NCBI GenBank assembly: GCA_004154925.1
Contig: QJNS01000698.1
Location: forward strand, 1-64,000
DNA: 64,000 bases
Direction: 5' to 3'
DNA from: Monosporascus cannonballus
Taxonomy: Eukaryota > Ascomycota > Sordariomycetes > Xylariales
A program made the position numbers and the translations under genes. The notes under the pieces are model-generated. The model was not told where the DNA came from. It worked only from the letters and a program-made list of their open reading frames with translations, and did no database searches. Positions within the stretch are counted from its first letter, which is position 1. Each line of letters begins with the position of its first letter. This document shows, in pieces, positions 9,901-19,873 of this stretch.

Positions 9901-12243
9901 TGGTTAATTACGTATTACGAAAATACCTCGATATTTTCGTCATTTGCTACTTCGACGATATTTTTATTTTTTCGGAAACGGAAAAAATATATGCAGAATA
10001 CGTTTATAAAATTTTTTAAATTTTATAAAACGTAAAGTTATTTGTTAACGCGGAAAAGAATTAGTTTTATATATAGGAAGTGGAATATCTAGAATATATT
10101 ATTACCTTAGGATATATTAGGATAAACCTTAAGAAAATCGCTGCAGTCACAAAATAGCAGACGTTGATAACGGTTAAGGAAGTATAAGTATTCCTTGGAT
10201 TTGCTAATTATTACAGGAAATTTATTCGAAATTTTAGCAAAATAACTATATTCTTAACGAATTTTACGAAAAAAAAAAGAAAATTTAAATAGATGCCAGA
10301 TATAAAAAAAAGTATTTCAGGATATTAAAAATGCGATTATTAACGAATTAATACTAATTATATATAACCTAAACCGTTCCGTTAAATTAAAAACTAATAT
10401 TTCGGATTATACGTTAAACGTAATAATTGGATAACGAAATAATTAAAGCAAATTATATTTTATTATATTTTGTTTGTATAAGTTAAAAAAAGCTAAATTT
10501 AATTACGGTATTTTAAATAAGAAATTTATGGCCATTATTATGGTATTTCGAAAGTTTAGATATTTTTAAAAGGAAATTTATACCAGGTTAAAGTTTATAC
10601 AGATTATTAAAATTTTACCCGATTTACCATAACCAGAGAATTTATAGGACGATAATTAAAATATGCGGAAAAATTAGTAAATTTCGATTTCGTTATAATT
10701 TATAAAAAAAGATTAAAAAACGGCAGAATAGATATTTTAAGCAAACGACCAAATTTCGAAAAAAATTAATCAAAATTAGTTATGTAATTTTTAATATTAT
10801 TATAAAAAGATATTTACGCTTATAGCGGATTACCACAATTCGAGTAATACCTTTTGATATGCATTAAAGAATTTAATAATATAACGATAATTTTCTAAAA
10901 AATTAAAGAATAAATAAAATATAAATACCAAAGAAATACCAAAAGGACTTAATACGAGAAATATATAAATATTAGTTATACAGATATCTAAGAATTTATA
11001 AAACCTTAAAAAGGTTTCGACGCATATATTTCTTTTTTAAAATAAAATTAACGGTATAAAAATTTATACGATAATACAATATTTATGCCAAAGTAAAGAT
11101 TCGACGACATAAACCATACGGAAAATTATAGCTATTATTAATCGCAAAATAACTATAATATTTAATTATATTCGACTTTATTATTAAATTTCTTATATTA
11201 AAAGATCTAGTTACAGAAATACATTACGATAGCATTTTCGTAATCGTTAATCGATTTACGAAATTTTCTTATTTTTTATCATATTATAAGAATATAACCG
11301 CCGAATAATTAATATATATTTTTTAAATCCATTTTTAATACATACGGATTATTAATAAAGATTATATCAAATAAAGGATCCATATTTGCATTTAAGTTTT
11401 AATAAGGTTTAATAACATAAATCAGTCTAAATTATAAATTATTTAACATATTTAAACCTTAAACGGATAAATAAAGAAAAAAAATAAATCAAATTTTAAA
11501 AATTTATTTACGGTATTATATTAATTACGAATAAAATAATTAGGTTAAGAAATTACTAATCGTATAGCTAATATATAATATTAATTATTAAAAAAATATC
11601 AAAATAATATTTGCGAATATAAATTTTGGTTTTATTTTAAAAATTTACAAAAAAATACGTAACGATAATCCAATTAATATCAAAATAATTTTTACGTTAA
11701 AATAATTATAATAATTATATTAAAAAATACAGATAAAATTAAAATTTGTACAAAATTAAATAAATAAGTATTATAATTTAAAAAGGTTAAAAAAAATTAA
11801 CTTTCGAAAAAGGAGAAATAATTTTCTTTATTACTAAAACTATTTAAATAAAAAACCCTAACAAAAAATTCGATTTTAAATATATCGGTCCATATAAAAT
11901 CGCCAAAAAAATTTCCAAAAATAATTATTAATTAAAATTTTTACCAAAAATTAAATTCTATTTAATTTATATTTTTTTACTCGAATTACCAATAAATATA
12001 ATTAAAATATATACGCCACAAAACGATATAGAAATAAAAAACGAACAAATATACGAAATGGAAAAAATATTCGACATACGAAAACAAAATGGACTTACCC
12101 AGTACCTGATTAAGTAGAAAAAGCACCCGGATTCCGAAAACACCTGGGAACCCGCCAAAAACCTTATTGGCGCCCAGCGCCTATTAAAGAACTTTCACCA
12201 ACAACGACGGGCACGTCCCAATCAACAGCCGACCAATCGGTAG
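6914..12243 (+). pseudogene. gag-pol relic (Gag, protease, RT, RNase H, integrase, chromodomain)
   Basis: Gag starts near 6914, where ATA replaces the ATG seen as MSTST in a related copy. Gag-like blocks are KPKKLEPYDKKG near 7034-7068, DFTNKTFSLYINFEDKIRN at 7241-7300 and FYKGLKDNIKDKIIRIK at 7455-7505. The protease region (about 8830-9150) reads NAEG-EFVYDNKRIIRKINYFEIFVKGYYYTV and then DIILGL. RT (about 9600-10000) has DYR-LNDI near 9658, FDLKNKYNLIKIK, and FTNALITFQQMVNYVLRKYLD leading to the catalytic YFDD at 9948-9959 (usual YLDD). RNase H follows with GFANYYRKFIRNFSKI near 10200. Integrase core has DSIFVIVNRFTKFSYF near 11229. The chromodomain (about 12048-12190) reads IYEMEKIFDIRKQNG-TQYLIK-KKHPDSENTWEPAKNL, and the stop is TAG at 12241-12243. 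Numerous nonsense codons are present. Unusually, the final 250 bp keep high GC and an open frame. Confidence 0.9.
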
Positions 12244-12762
12244 CCGGGATATCGGGCCAATCGGCCGCGACATGCGCCGACGTGGCAGCCGTAACGGCAG
12301 CCTCCAACTGTTTTTGTTCTCGACGTTTTTGCTCCTTTAGCTCCTCCAGCGACTGTAATTCTTGCTATATTATTTTAACTTTTTTTAAACGAAAAAACGC
12401 CTTTTGTTTTCGAAAACGGATTAACCGTATAATGGCCTTGTTCATTTTTTATTAATAGCGTTTTTGCAGTTCCAGAAAATATTCTCCTGCAAATACCTCC
12501 TTACAATTTAAACGTTAATTTTCGGTACGAATATTTTCTAAGGAGGATAAGGGAATACCGTTATTATCGCAGGGATAATTACGTTTAACATATACCTTGT
12601 ATTTGGAAACGTTTTCTATCATTTCGTATTTTTAGCCTTTAAAAAATATAAGGAATACGGCATAACTTCAAAACTGAAATCGTTAAAAATAAAAAGCAGA
12701 TTTTAATATCGCGTAATAAACGAAAAAACCTAACGACGACTTTTAATAACGCGAGCCGACAT
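12164..12762 (-). pseudogene. antisense coding-like frame between chromodomain and 3' LTR
   Basis: On the strand opposite to pol, a frame runs from a possible ATG at 12762 to TAA at 12164. It has only RIP-type stops and one or more frame changes in its N-terminal part. Readable blocks are a Lys/Cys patch with KRNYPCDNNG near 12560, SSLENIRTEN, KEVFAGEYFLELQKRY, NKAIIRLIRFRKQKAFFRLKKVK, the helix ELQSLEELKEQKRREQKQLE, then an acidic/aromatic tail with ADWPDIPATDWSAVDWDVP. A basic coiled-coil followed by repeated DWSxxDW-like motifs matches my recollection of fungal 'hypothetical proteins' encoded antisense within gypsy elements; that recollection needs a database check. It overlaps the end of pol by about 80 bp in convergent orientation. 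Its function is unknown. Confidence 0.55.
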
Positions 12763-12815
12763 CTTAAAGGAAAAAGGTTTACCAAAAGAAAAAGAAAAAT
12801 TTTAAGGGCAAGATT

Positions 12816-12833
12816 TAGGGGAAAAAAAGATCG
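12816..12833 (+). promoter_or_regulatory. polypurine tract of chromovirus A
   Basis: The purine-rich stretch AGGGGAAAAAAAGATCG lies immediately upstream of the 3' LTR, at the position where plus-strand DNA synthesis is primed in LTR retroelements. Confidence 0.65.
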
Positions 12834-13215
12834 TATTACAATCCAAGTTAGCTGGGCCTGCGAAAACGGTCCAGCCAAGATCATAAAAGCTACGTTAGTT
12901 CAGGGTTACGTAATCAGTACTTAGCGGGTCTTAACTAAGCATAACTAAGCACGACTAAATAATATTAAGCAATTGTTTAGCAAAGCTTTATTAAGCAAAA
13001 ATAAATAATAATAAAAAAATTAAGATATATACGTTCGTTATTTTTATAATTTAAATAATTTTAATTTGTAATATAACATTTTTACTTAAAGCATTTTTAA
13101 TATTACGAAACGTAATATATACTATATCTATTGCTTAGATTCCTACGATACTTCTGCTAACATAAACCCGTCGACTTAAGGTTTAATAGTTGGTTAAACC
13201 GCATAACTCGTCACA
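12834..13215 (+). repeat. 3' LTR of chromovirus A
   Basis: It is 382 bp, the same length as the 5' copy. It begins TATTACAATCC (TG-to-TA change at the first dinucleotide) and ends CTCGTCACA. A spurious open frame across its right edge (to 13525) is not a gene. Confidence 0.92.
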
Positions 13216-14601
13216 TATTAACGATAACGTACGACAGAAAATTATACATAAAAACCTGGGCTGCGTTACGCCAAAATCGGTAATTCTATTTAAATCTAGA
13301 CCTTCGTTGATTACCGAAATTAACACCGTTTATATTAAAATTATATTTATAAGTAATTCTAAATATTATAACCGTTTTTTTCGTTTAATTTTTAAAAAGT
13401 TTGCAGGCGACGTTTTTATTTTGTTCTCTTTTTTCGGCTTTTTTCGAACTAATAAAATCCGTTCCTTTATCCTCTACCTAATATTGAGGAATAAAGAGAT
13501 AAAATTATCAGCCCAAATAATTTAATTCATCTTATTGTTAGGCGTTACAAATTCCATAGCTTAATTAAAAAAATAAAAAAACACTTTTCGTATTTTTTAA
13601 ATTAACAAATTACTTCGTTATTTTCCATTTTTTTCGAGCAGTACCCGTTATTGTTAAACTGTTTTTGCGTAATTATAAAAACCAATATAGCGAAAAAAAA
13701 GGTTATCGAAAAATATATAATATGGAAAATTATATGTGCTTTTGAGCTTATCGATGAGGAAAACAACTAATCGTTAAGTTGGATTCAGAAAATCGTCGTC
13801 TTTTTTATCGTTTTTCTTTTCTTTCGCTCGTAAAACGCCAACAGGACCTTCGTCTTTATCTGGATAATGGTCTATCTATATTAAAAATAACCCGTAAAAA
13901 GCCAGAACCCAAATCTTAAAGCCGGTATTATTAGCTTTATTCGGAATAATAATGTTAAAAAGTAATTTTCTCTAATACCTTATAATATACTTATTTATAT
14001 TAATATTGTTTTCTGAAACGCAAAATTCGAAAATTATTCGTTATACTTATTTAACTTATTTATTATAATGTTTAAAAAGTAACCTAAATTAACGTTCGTA
14101 ATCCTAGACCCGAAATTTTCGATAAAAACCTTGCCATCGATTTCGAAAAAAAAGCCAATAATCGAGTAATACGAGGTATAATCCGAGCCGATCTAATACG
14201 CGTCGATCGACGTTTTTTTATAATTATATATAAATATTAGAGAAAAAAATAAATACAGCTTTTCGATATACGTATTGTACTATTAATAACGCCGAAAGTA
14301 TAGGTTTTTTTCTTTTATTCGGGTTCGAAATTATTTATTTATCGTATTTATTTTTAAATTAATTAATATTAAATAAATAAAAAAACAATTTTAATATAAT
14401 AAGTAATAACGGCCTTACTTAAATTTCGCCTTTACCAAAAATTAATAACTTAAAATAAATTCAAATTAATAGATTAAGCCGCGCGTTAAAACGGAAAATA
14501 ACTTTATCTATAAGGTCTTTTTCTTACACGTCAGGGTCTAACTGTATTATAAGGGTTTATAATTCTATTTCAACGTCTGCAACTTTCCGTTTCCGTCCCA
14601 T
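13216..14601 (-). pseudogene. RIP-decayed DDE transposase relic, piggyBac-like (DDE_Tnp_1_7 type)
   Basis: The minus strand begins at ATG 14601 with MGRKRKVADVEIEL. Further coding-like blocks follow: QLDPDV-EKDLIDKVIFRFNARLNLL, then AYQIGSDYTSYYSIIGFFFEIDGKVF around 14100-14210. The best evidence is at about 13820-13930: NIIIPNKANNTGFKIWVLAFYG, then IDHYPDKDEGPVGVLRAK. A PNKP-x-GFKIWVLA-x-GY block followed by a GPVG block is characteristic of fungal DDE_Tnp_1_7 (piggyBac-related) transposases. Many TAA/TAG codons and frame changes make it inactive. The 3' part is separated by chromovirus A and may continue at 6000-6476. Terminal repeats of this element were not identified. Confidence 0.55.
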
Positions 14602-14832
14602 TTTGCGTTAACTTTACACTAAAAACTGACAGGAAACAAGGTATTAAGTAAAAGGAAAAAGCAGGAATATCGTTAACATCAACACTCAAAATACCTTCGC
14701 ACTCGCGTTTCTGTACTGTAGCGCAACTTAGTAAGGACTTAGTGGGCGTTTTTCGGGGCTATAGTGGGCTCAGTTTCCGTATTAAGCCTAGAACCTTCTG
14801 AAAAATTGTTAGCCGAGACGTCTTGTGGCCTT

Positions 14833-14889
14833 CAAGGGGATATACATGTATATTTATATATTTATATTGATACATATATATCCCCTTTG
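14833..14889. repeat. AT-rich imperfect inverted repeat
   Basis: CAAGGGGATATACATGTAT (14833-14851) is nearly the reverse complement of the segment ending TATCCCCTTTG at 14889. The central spacer is pure TATA-like sequence. It may be a cruciform-prone site or the end of an element. No coding is involved. Confidence 0.45.
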
Positions 14890-15234
14890 CGTTCTGGTAA
14901 TTGCCATCCGAGGCTCTTCTAGTTGTTTAATGGTATCATGAAAATATTCGCCACAAACGAGGACTACCACATTCAGGAGAGAATGATGTCATCTTCGAGT
15001 CCAAGTCCAGTGGTGTGGTTGGGCAAGTGAGGTTCGGAGGTGATCTGCCGAGAGCCCAAGCGACCTTGCGACGGACTTCCTGCGCCCTTCTGAATCCTTA
15101 CCTTGTCCTTTCGTTCCGGAAACTTTCTTTCTCGGTTATGCTCGTCCTGGTTTCTGAATCTGACGAGTCGAAGTTGCTGTATGATAGGGGATATGTGAAG
15201 TTGGATGGACGGAGCGCTGCACCGCAAATAGTTA
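14890..15234. other. unassigned stretch
   Basis: Composition is normal and overlapping open frames of 77-88 codons exist on both strands. I recognise no domain and no splice pattern. It may be a fragment of a gene interrupted by the adjoining 270-bp element, but there is no protein-level support. Confidence 0.3.
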
Positions 15235-15504
15235 CTCACTCAGCTTGAAAGCGGCCGCTCACTACTCTCGCTCACGCCGTCTTATCCTACAATAGCTATG
15301 GATGGCTACCAGTGTTATTTATCTATTGCCTACATATACTCAGCTCTAACCGATTTACTTTCGTCCTGTCGATCCGTTAGATCACATTTTTCGTCGAAGA
15401 CTTATAATACGATCTATTTCCTAAACTTGTACGAATTACCATCTATTGTAGGACTTGGCGGCCTGTAGTGAGAGAAGTGGACGGCCACTTTCAGGCTGAG
15501 TGAG
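15235..15504. mobile_element. 270-bp MITE-like element with ~35-bp imperfect TIRs
   Basis: The left end CTCACTCAGCTTGAAAGCGG (from 15235) matches the reverse complement of the right end CTCACTCAGCCTGAAAGTGG (to 15504). Weaker similarity continues through the CTCTC.CTCAC blocks. The interior is non-coding. A convincing target duplication was not seen. Confidence 0.6.
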
Positions 15505-16083
15505 GACCTTGAGGGGCCGCCCCTCTTCCAGGCGTTTGTACGGATGGCGTTTGTCTCCCCCCCTGCTAGGCCTCCTGCCTAAGCCACGGATCATTATCAT
15601 TTCCATATACTCTAAGCGTTCTTCTAGTTTCTGTTTGTCAGTCGTAGGAATGGTGATGTTGTGCTATGAGCTCATGCAGTAATAGTGGCAGCAACGACCG
15701 TCAGATCTGGTATCGTCAAGATACCCGATTATTGCGCTTAGTATTGCCTTTAGTAGCTTTCTCTTCTTTCGACGTTATTCTCTCGGAGTCGAGGAGAACC
15801 TAGCACAACTTAATCGTCGACTTCAATGTATTTTCCACTTTCATATTCTCGTCAGCACTCTCAACTTGTCTCGTTTGACAAGTGTTAGAAACTTCGGCCC
15901 CTCTCAAAGACATGCTCCATATATATTGCCGATATCAGCCATGGCTTAAAGTCCCGATTGCCAAGAGAGTCACAGTCATTAATCCTTTCGCTTCAACTTC
16001 GCTGGGTGGTCATTGAATAGTTACCATTCACAAATTCTGAGAAAACACATGACATCGGACTTTCGCACCCGAGAGATAACATC
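15505..16083. other. unassigned stretch upstream of the IFI6-like gene
   Basis: No coding region is supported here. It is of normal composition and must include the promoter of the gene starting at 16084. A pyrimidine-rich stretch near 15760-15780 and the region around 15830-15905 are unremarkable. Confidence 0.35.
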
Positions 16084-16332
16084 ATGGCTGTACCGTTTCC
16101 CGTCGGTCTATTTCTGGCACTAGTCTTGCGTCTCCTCGGCTTCGGCACCGGTGGGATCATAGGCGGTAAGACAAGTTCCAGGGAGCTGGTTATACGCGTA
16201 GCTACTAACGGTTGTTGTTCAGGATCACTTGCCGCTATATTCCAGTCAATCATTTACGGGGCATTCGTACCGGCGAGGAGCATCTTCCCTGCTCTTCAGT
16301 CACTTGGGGCTACACTTTTCGGACGTTGGTAA
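16084..16332 (+). CDS. small IFI6/IFI27-like (ISG12 family) hydrophobic protein, two exons
   Basis: Exon 1 is 16084-16165 and exon 2 16223-16332, giving 63 residues. The 57-bp intron (16166-16222) has donor GTAAGA, a consensus branch point TACTAAC at 16204-16210 and acceptor TTCAG. Without splicing the frame stays open by chance, but only the spliced product has the family layout. The N-terminus is hydrophobic (VGLFLALVLRLLGFGTGG), followed by a Gly-rich turn IIGGSLAAIFQSIIYG and a closing LQSLGATLFG. The G-x-GxxxGSxAAxxQSxxYG...LQSxGA pattern is that of the interferon-alpha-inducible 6/27 family, which also occurs in fungi as short membrane proteins of unknown role. Two transmembrane helices are likely. 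Both splice sites and the frame are intact, in contrast to the decayed genes around it. Confidence 0.75.
   Translation: MAVPFPVGLFLALVLRLLGFGTGGIIGGKTSSRELVIRVATNGCCSGSLAAIFQSIIYGAFVPARSIFPALQSLGATLFGRW
16166..16222 (+). other. intron of the IFI6-like gene
   Basis: The intron is 57 bp with GTAAGA at the 5' end, TACTAAC 12 bases before the 3' CAG. Removing it makes IIGGSLAA continuous (a Gly codon split G|GA). Confidence 0.75.
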
Positions 16333-17537
16333 TGCGCTGGGTTCGCCGGTTTGGGGCTCGCTATGATCGACGGCATATGATTTGAGAGAGGGAGACAACA
16401 ATATCATGGAGGGCGTACCTACGATGTAGTCTGCATAAAACACTAGAAATCATGAGACTTGGGGCATAACCGGAGGTGCTACGAGCTCGCTCTGCGCTTG
16501 CTTTTCCGTGTAAGAAATCAGCCACCGTGACGGAATGGAGAGTCCTCCCAATCTCAACAGGAGTCGTACCACCGGGCATGGCGGTTTATCAAGATGAGCT
16601 CGTGCTATTAGAATCTTATCTGAGAGCCGTTTCTTTCATAGTATGACTAACTCTTTGAATTCAAGCACTGATCTGTCAAACAGTCTGAGACCACAATATT
16701 GAGTATCCTCGAATCTGTTCATCTGTTATTGTTGTTGATGATGGCTAACGCGTGTTCCTTCAGGGCTGATGGAATTAATCTCCCATACAAATTTGCTGTC
16801 ACCCCTGTGACCTCCACCCGCTAGCCACACCCGGCCCGAATCCTTCCGATCCCTAGCCACTGAATCCGACATGATCCAAGTCGATTTTACGTCTTCTCAA
16901 GGTGAACATTTACTAACTATACTACGGGCTCTGGGCTATTGTGACCCGCTATGCACAACGATGTGAAGTAAAATAATGCAAAGCGGTAAGCCGCCGATTA
17001 GAGCATACCCACACCTAATCCTGCCCAGAAATGGGAGATGACTCTGGAGCGCTGTGAACATCGAAAAGTTCACACGTAAGCTAGCATGTAGCCTGATACA
17101 TAATAGGACTTCCAGACAGTATTATATAAGTCGTACGACTCTTTTTACTGATCAAACTCCTAATTTAGTTTCCTTCCGGGTTCGACTTAGCTTGTGACCC
17201 ATGAAAGGACAGTGTCATTAAGCCCACGTCTGGCAGGAGGGGTCCCTAGGAAGGAGTACAAAACCTCTGCAGGCCAATGACGCATCGAGAAGAAACAACA
17301 TGTCAACACCGGTTTGATCCGAATGCTGTGGCAATGTTACACGCCAATGGTGTCATGTTATGATCTTTACTGTACAGTCTTTATCCAGACCTTTTATCGT
17401 TTTGAAGATGCCGCGCAAAGAGGAATACTGGATCCTTCCCAAAGTCGGGATCGTCTTTAAGCTTGATGAGAAAGTCAATAAAAAGAGGGTCGTTTAGTGG
17501 TTACATGAGAGTCTTGAAGTAACATTCAGCCAAAAGC
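16333..17537. other. unassigned GC-balanced stretch
   Basis: There are no supported genes. Open frames are short and lack recognisable motifs. Composition is like the flanking island rather than the AT-rich blocks, so this may be ordinary intergenic sequence or old gene debris. Minus-strand text near 17420-17470 (DDPDFGKDPVFLFARHL) looks coding-like and may belong to the relic described next. Confidence 0.3.
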
Positions 17538-17800
17538 CTACAACTTGTTGGTACTATCGAGAAGAATGAGTTCAACGGCTTTTCCATTATGAAGCAAAGG
17601 GACTCCGCAGTTCGATTTAACGTCCAATGGCTCGAATATATTGCTTCCTTTTCGTACTCGAAGCTTGCACGAAACAACTTTAACTTGGTCTCCGGGCAGG
17701 AACTTCCCGAACTACAGCTCCTCATTGAGCAACATCACTTCCAACACTGCATACAGTGTGGCTGCGTCTTACGATAGGGCTGAGGACGGAGTAAAGTGTC
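17538..17800 (-). pseudogene. unrecognised coding-like relic
   Basis: The minus strand carries a coherent stretch, DQVKVVSCKLRVRKGSNIFE followed by PLDVKSNCGVPLLHNGKAVE and LILLDSTNKL, ending at a stop at 17538-17540. Upstream and downstream continuity is broken. Residue composition and the balanced hydrophobic spacing look like former protein rather than noise. I do not recognise the family. Nothing indicates that it is functional. Confidence 0.3.
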
Positions 17801-18470
17801 GCAAGTTAACTGACCTCGCGTCGTAGCCTACGTCCATTACTTAGGACAACAGTGCAGGTGTAGATGCACATCACCTAGGAACGGAGATAACATCCTGGCA
17901 GCAAGTATGCTGCATGGGGCTGGAAGCTAATGAGCGACGACTTCGACCGGTTTTTGCAGCTAAATTCGCATATCACAGCTCTCTCCCTCTTCAAGTTGCT
18001 CTTCGAGACTACCCCACCGCCTGAGAGGTTCACGAGGCAGAGATCATGGGGTCCAGGGATTCAGGGGTTCAGGTCATTGACGGCATCGGAGAATGTGTGT
18101 TCTACTCGCCACCGCTTAGCCTAGTGAGCGCATGCCTCACACCATGGACAGGCTGAGGTGACAGAACAATAGTCCGACAGCATTATCCGCTTGGATAGCA
18201 TTGCCTTTATCCATGTTAATGCCGATAAACTTTGGTGCGAACAGCCTGCAGCCTGGGGTAGTATAGAGGAATATGACGCCCACCCCTACCGCGTCGCACA
18301 CTGTGGACTGACTGCAACCGAGTATTCATTAGCTGTGTAAGTGTACTTCTGATGTATTCGTGAAGCATCGTAGTTTGGTTTTAGTGCGAGGCCATCAGGA
18401 ACTGATTTAATGGAGATGAAGAGAAATCATAACTGGTTATACTGGGACTTTTTCCCTTGTAAAATTTGTC
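17801..18470. other. unassigned stretch before the PKS relic
   Basis: If a ketosynthase domain once preceded the acyltransferase relic it should lie here, but no KS active-site motif or coherent frame is visible. A 64-codon frame at 17930 has no recognisable content. Confidence 0.35.
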
Positions 18471-19739
18471 CACCCCGCTAAAGCACCAGCCCAAGTTGCA
18501 AATATTTGTCTTCACCGGTCAGGGGGCTTCATATGCATAGATGGGTTACGCTATGTTTTCTACGCATACTGAGTTTTCGCGTTCTATACAGCGTTCGGAC
18601 CAGGTGCTCAGGGGCCTAGGCGCGCCGTGGAGTCTAGTAGAGGAGCTTTCTCGAGATCAGTCTGCCTCTCGACTCAATGATAGCAGATTCGGCAAACCAG
18701 CAGTACAGTAATCCAGGTGGCTCTTGTCGACCTCATGAGAAGCTGGAATGTCCATCCTACAGCCGTCATTGGTCATTCTAGTTGTGAGATAGCTGCAGCG
18801 TACGCTGGGGGGGCCCTCACACACGACAACACCATTCGAGCTGCATCTCACCGCAGTTTTCTTGCGGAGGCAGCGAAGAAAGTTGCCTCACAGCGTGGGG
18901 CAATGATAGCCGTCGGAATTGGTGAAGAGGAAGCTAAACACCACATCAGCAAGCTAAATTCATCTAAAGCCGTCATTGCTTGCGTCAATAACCCTTCTAA
19001 CACCACGATCTCTGGCGACTACCCCGCCGTTTGGGAGCTGAAGGAAGCACTTGACAAGAAGGGCATTTTCGCGTGACTGCTTAAGGTCGACACTGCATAC
19101 CATTGCCATCGCATGGTAAGTTCATTGGCTTCCCATGCTCTTTCGTAGCATTGATCATGGCTAATCATGTGTGGGATGCAGGAAGCTGTGGGTGGTGAGC
19201 ATATGGACCGCCTTGCTGGGCTTGAGGCGAGCTCGCTCCAGGATGGTTCGGTTCGTTTCTTCTCCACTGTGACCGAACAAGAAAAGACCGAAGGTTTCGG
19301 TGCGTCTTACTGGGTGAAGAGCCTGGTTTCTAAGGTTCGCTTTTCCGGTGCTATCCAACTGCTGGCACGAGAGCTTGGCAGCCGAGCCTCCCCGAACTTC
19401 ATCAAACTTGGACCGCACAAAGCGTTAGCTGGACCTGTTAGGCAATCGCTTGCTTCATTGCACGGAGATGACTTCTCGTACAACTATATCCCCACTCTCG
19501 TCCGCGGTGGAAACGATGTTCGGGCATTGATGGAAACCGGTTCGACTCTATTCAAGGCTAGAAGTGACGTGAACACTTCTGTGGTTGCCTCACTGGGAAT
19601 ATCCACTCCGTCACCAAGAATGGTCAAGGACTTACTCCCTTATCACTGGAATCACACAACTCTTCACTGGGAACAGTCACGTTTGAGCCGAGAGTACAGA
19701 CATAGACGACATCCTCACCATGCATTATCTAACTTCTGA
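18471..19739 (+). pseudogene. polyketide synthase acyltransferase-domain relic (highly reducing type I PKS)
   Basis: The relic begins KHQPKLQIFVFTGQGASYA, the usual start of a PKS malonyl-CoA:ACP acyltransferase domain (FTGQGAQ). It continues to GHSSCEIAAAYAGGAL at about 18771 (normally GHSSGEIAAAY; the Gly after the Ser pair is Cys). It then passes GVGEEE-like sequence and VACVNNPSNTTISGD to LLKVDTAYHCHRM, where the catalytic His region is kept. A 66-bp intron (19116-19181, GTAAGT...GCAG) joins this to EAVGGEH. The last exon runs to YWVKSLVSKVRFSGAI, FIKLGPHKALAGPV and finally DLLPYHWNH...SRLSREYRHRRHPHH, the start of a dehydratase domain. Damage includes TAG at 18538-18540 (Gln expected), one missing base near 18707, TGA at 19074-19076 (CGA Arg expected) and truncation at about 19726. 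KS, most of DH and later domains are absent. Confidence 0.85.
19116..19181 (+). other. intron in the PKS relic
   Basis: The intron is 66 bp, donor GTAAGT, with CTAATC as a possible branch site and acceptor GATGCAG. Splicing joins YHCHRM to EAVGGEH, as in intact acyltransferase domains (YHSHHM...). Confidence 0.7.
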
Positions 19740-19873
19740 AACCGAATGGGAATTTGAAAAGATAAAGGAGTAAATGGCAAAGCGTAAGTTAACTACCGAA
19801 CGTATAAAGAACGCTTGCTTATTTGAACAAGATTGCAAGTGCTTGGATATCGCAGATATCTGTGATTCTAGAT

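Larger units (their letters stand above)
6477..13215 (+). mobile_element. full-length Ty3/gypsy chromovirus, RIP-inactivated
   Basis: Two direct LTRs of 382 bp (6477-6858 and 12834-13215) flank gag and pol relics in the order Gag, protease, reverse transcriptase, RNase H, integrase, chromodomain. Integrase after RT places it in Ty3/gypsy, and the C-terminal chromodomain makes it a chromovirus. The target duplication is TATTG on the left (6472-6476) and TATTA on the right (13216-13220), a single G-to-A difference of the RIP type. A purine-rich tract (AGGGGAAAAAAAGATCG) lies directly before the 3' LTR. The plus frames are riddled with TAA/TAG where Gln or Trp codons are expected, so the element cannot encode active proteins. 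It sits in an older transposase relic, which makes it the younger insertion. Confidence 0.93.

Noticed and set aside
13190..13525. 111-codon plus frame at the right edge of the 3' LTR
   Set aside because: It starts inside the LTR and crosses into AT-rich transposase debris that is coding on the opposite strand.
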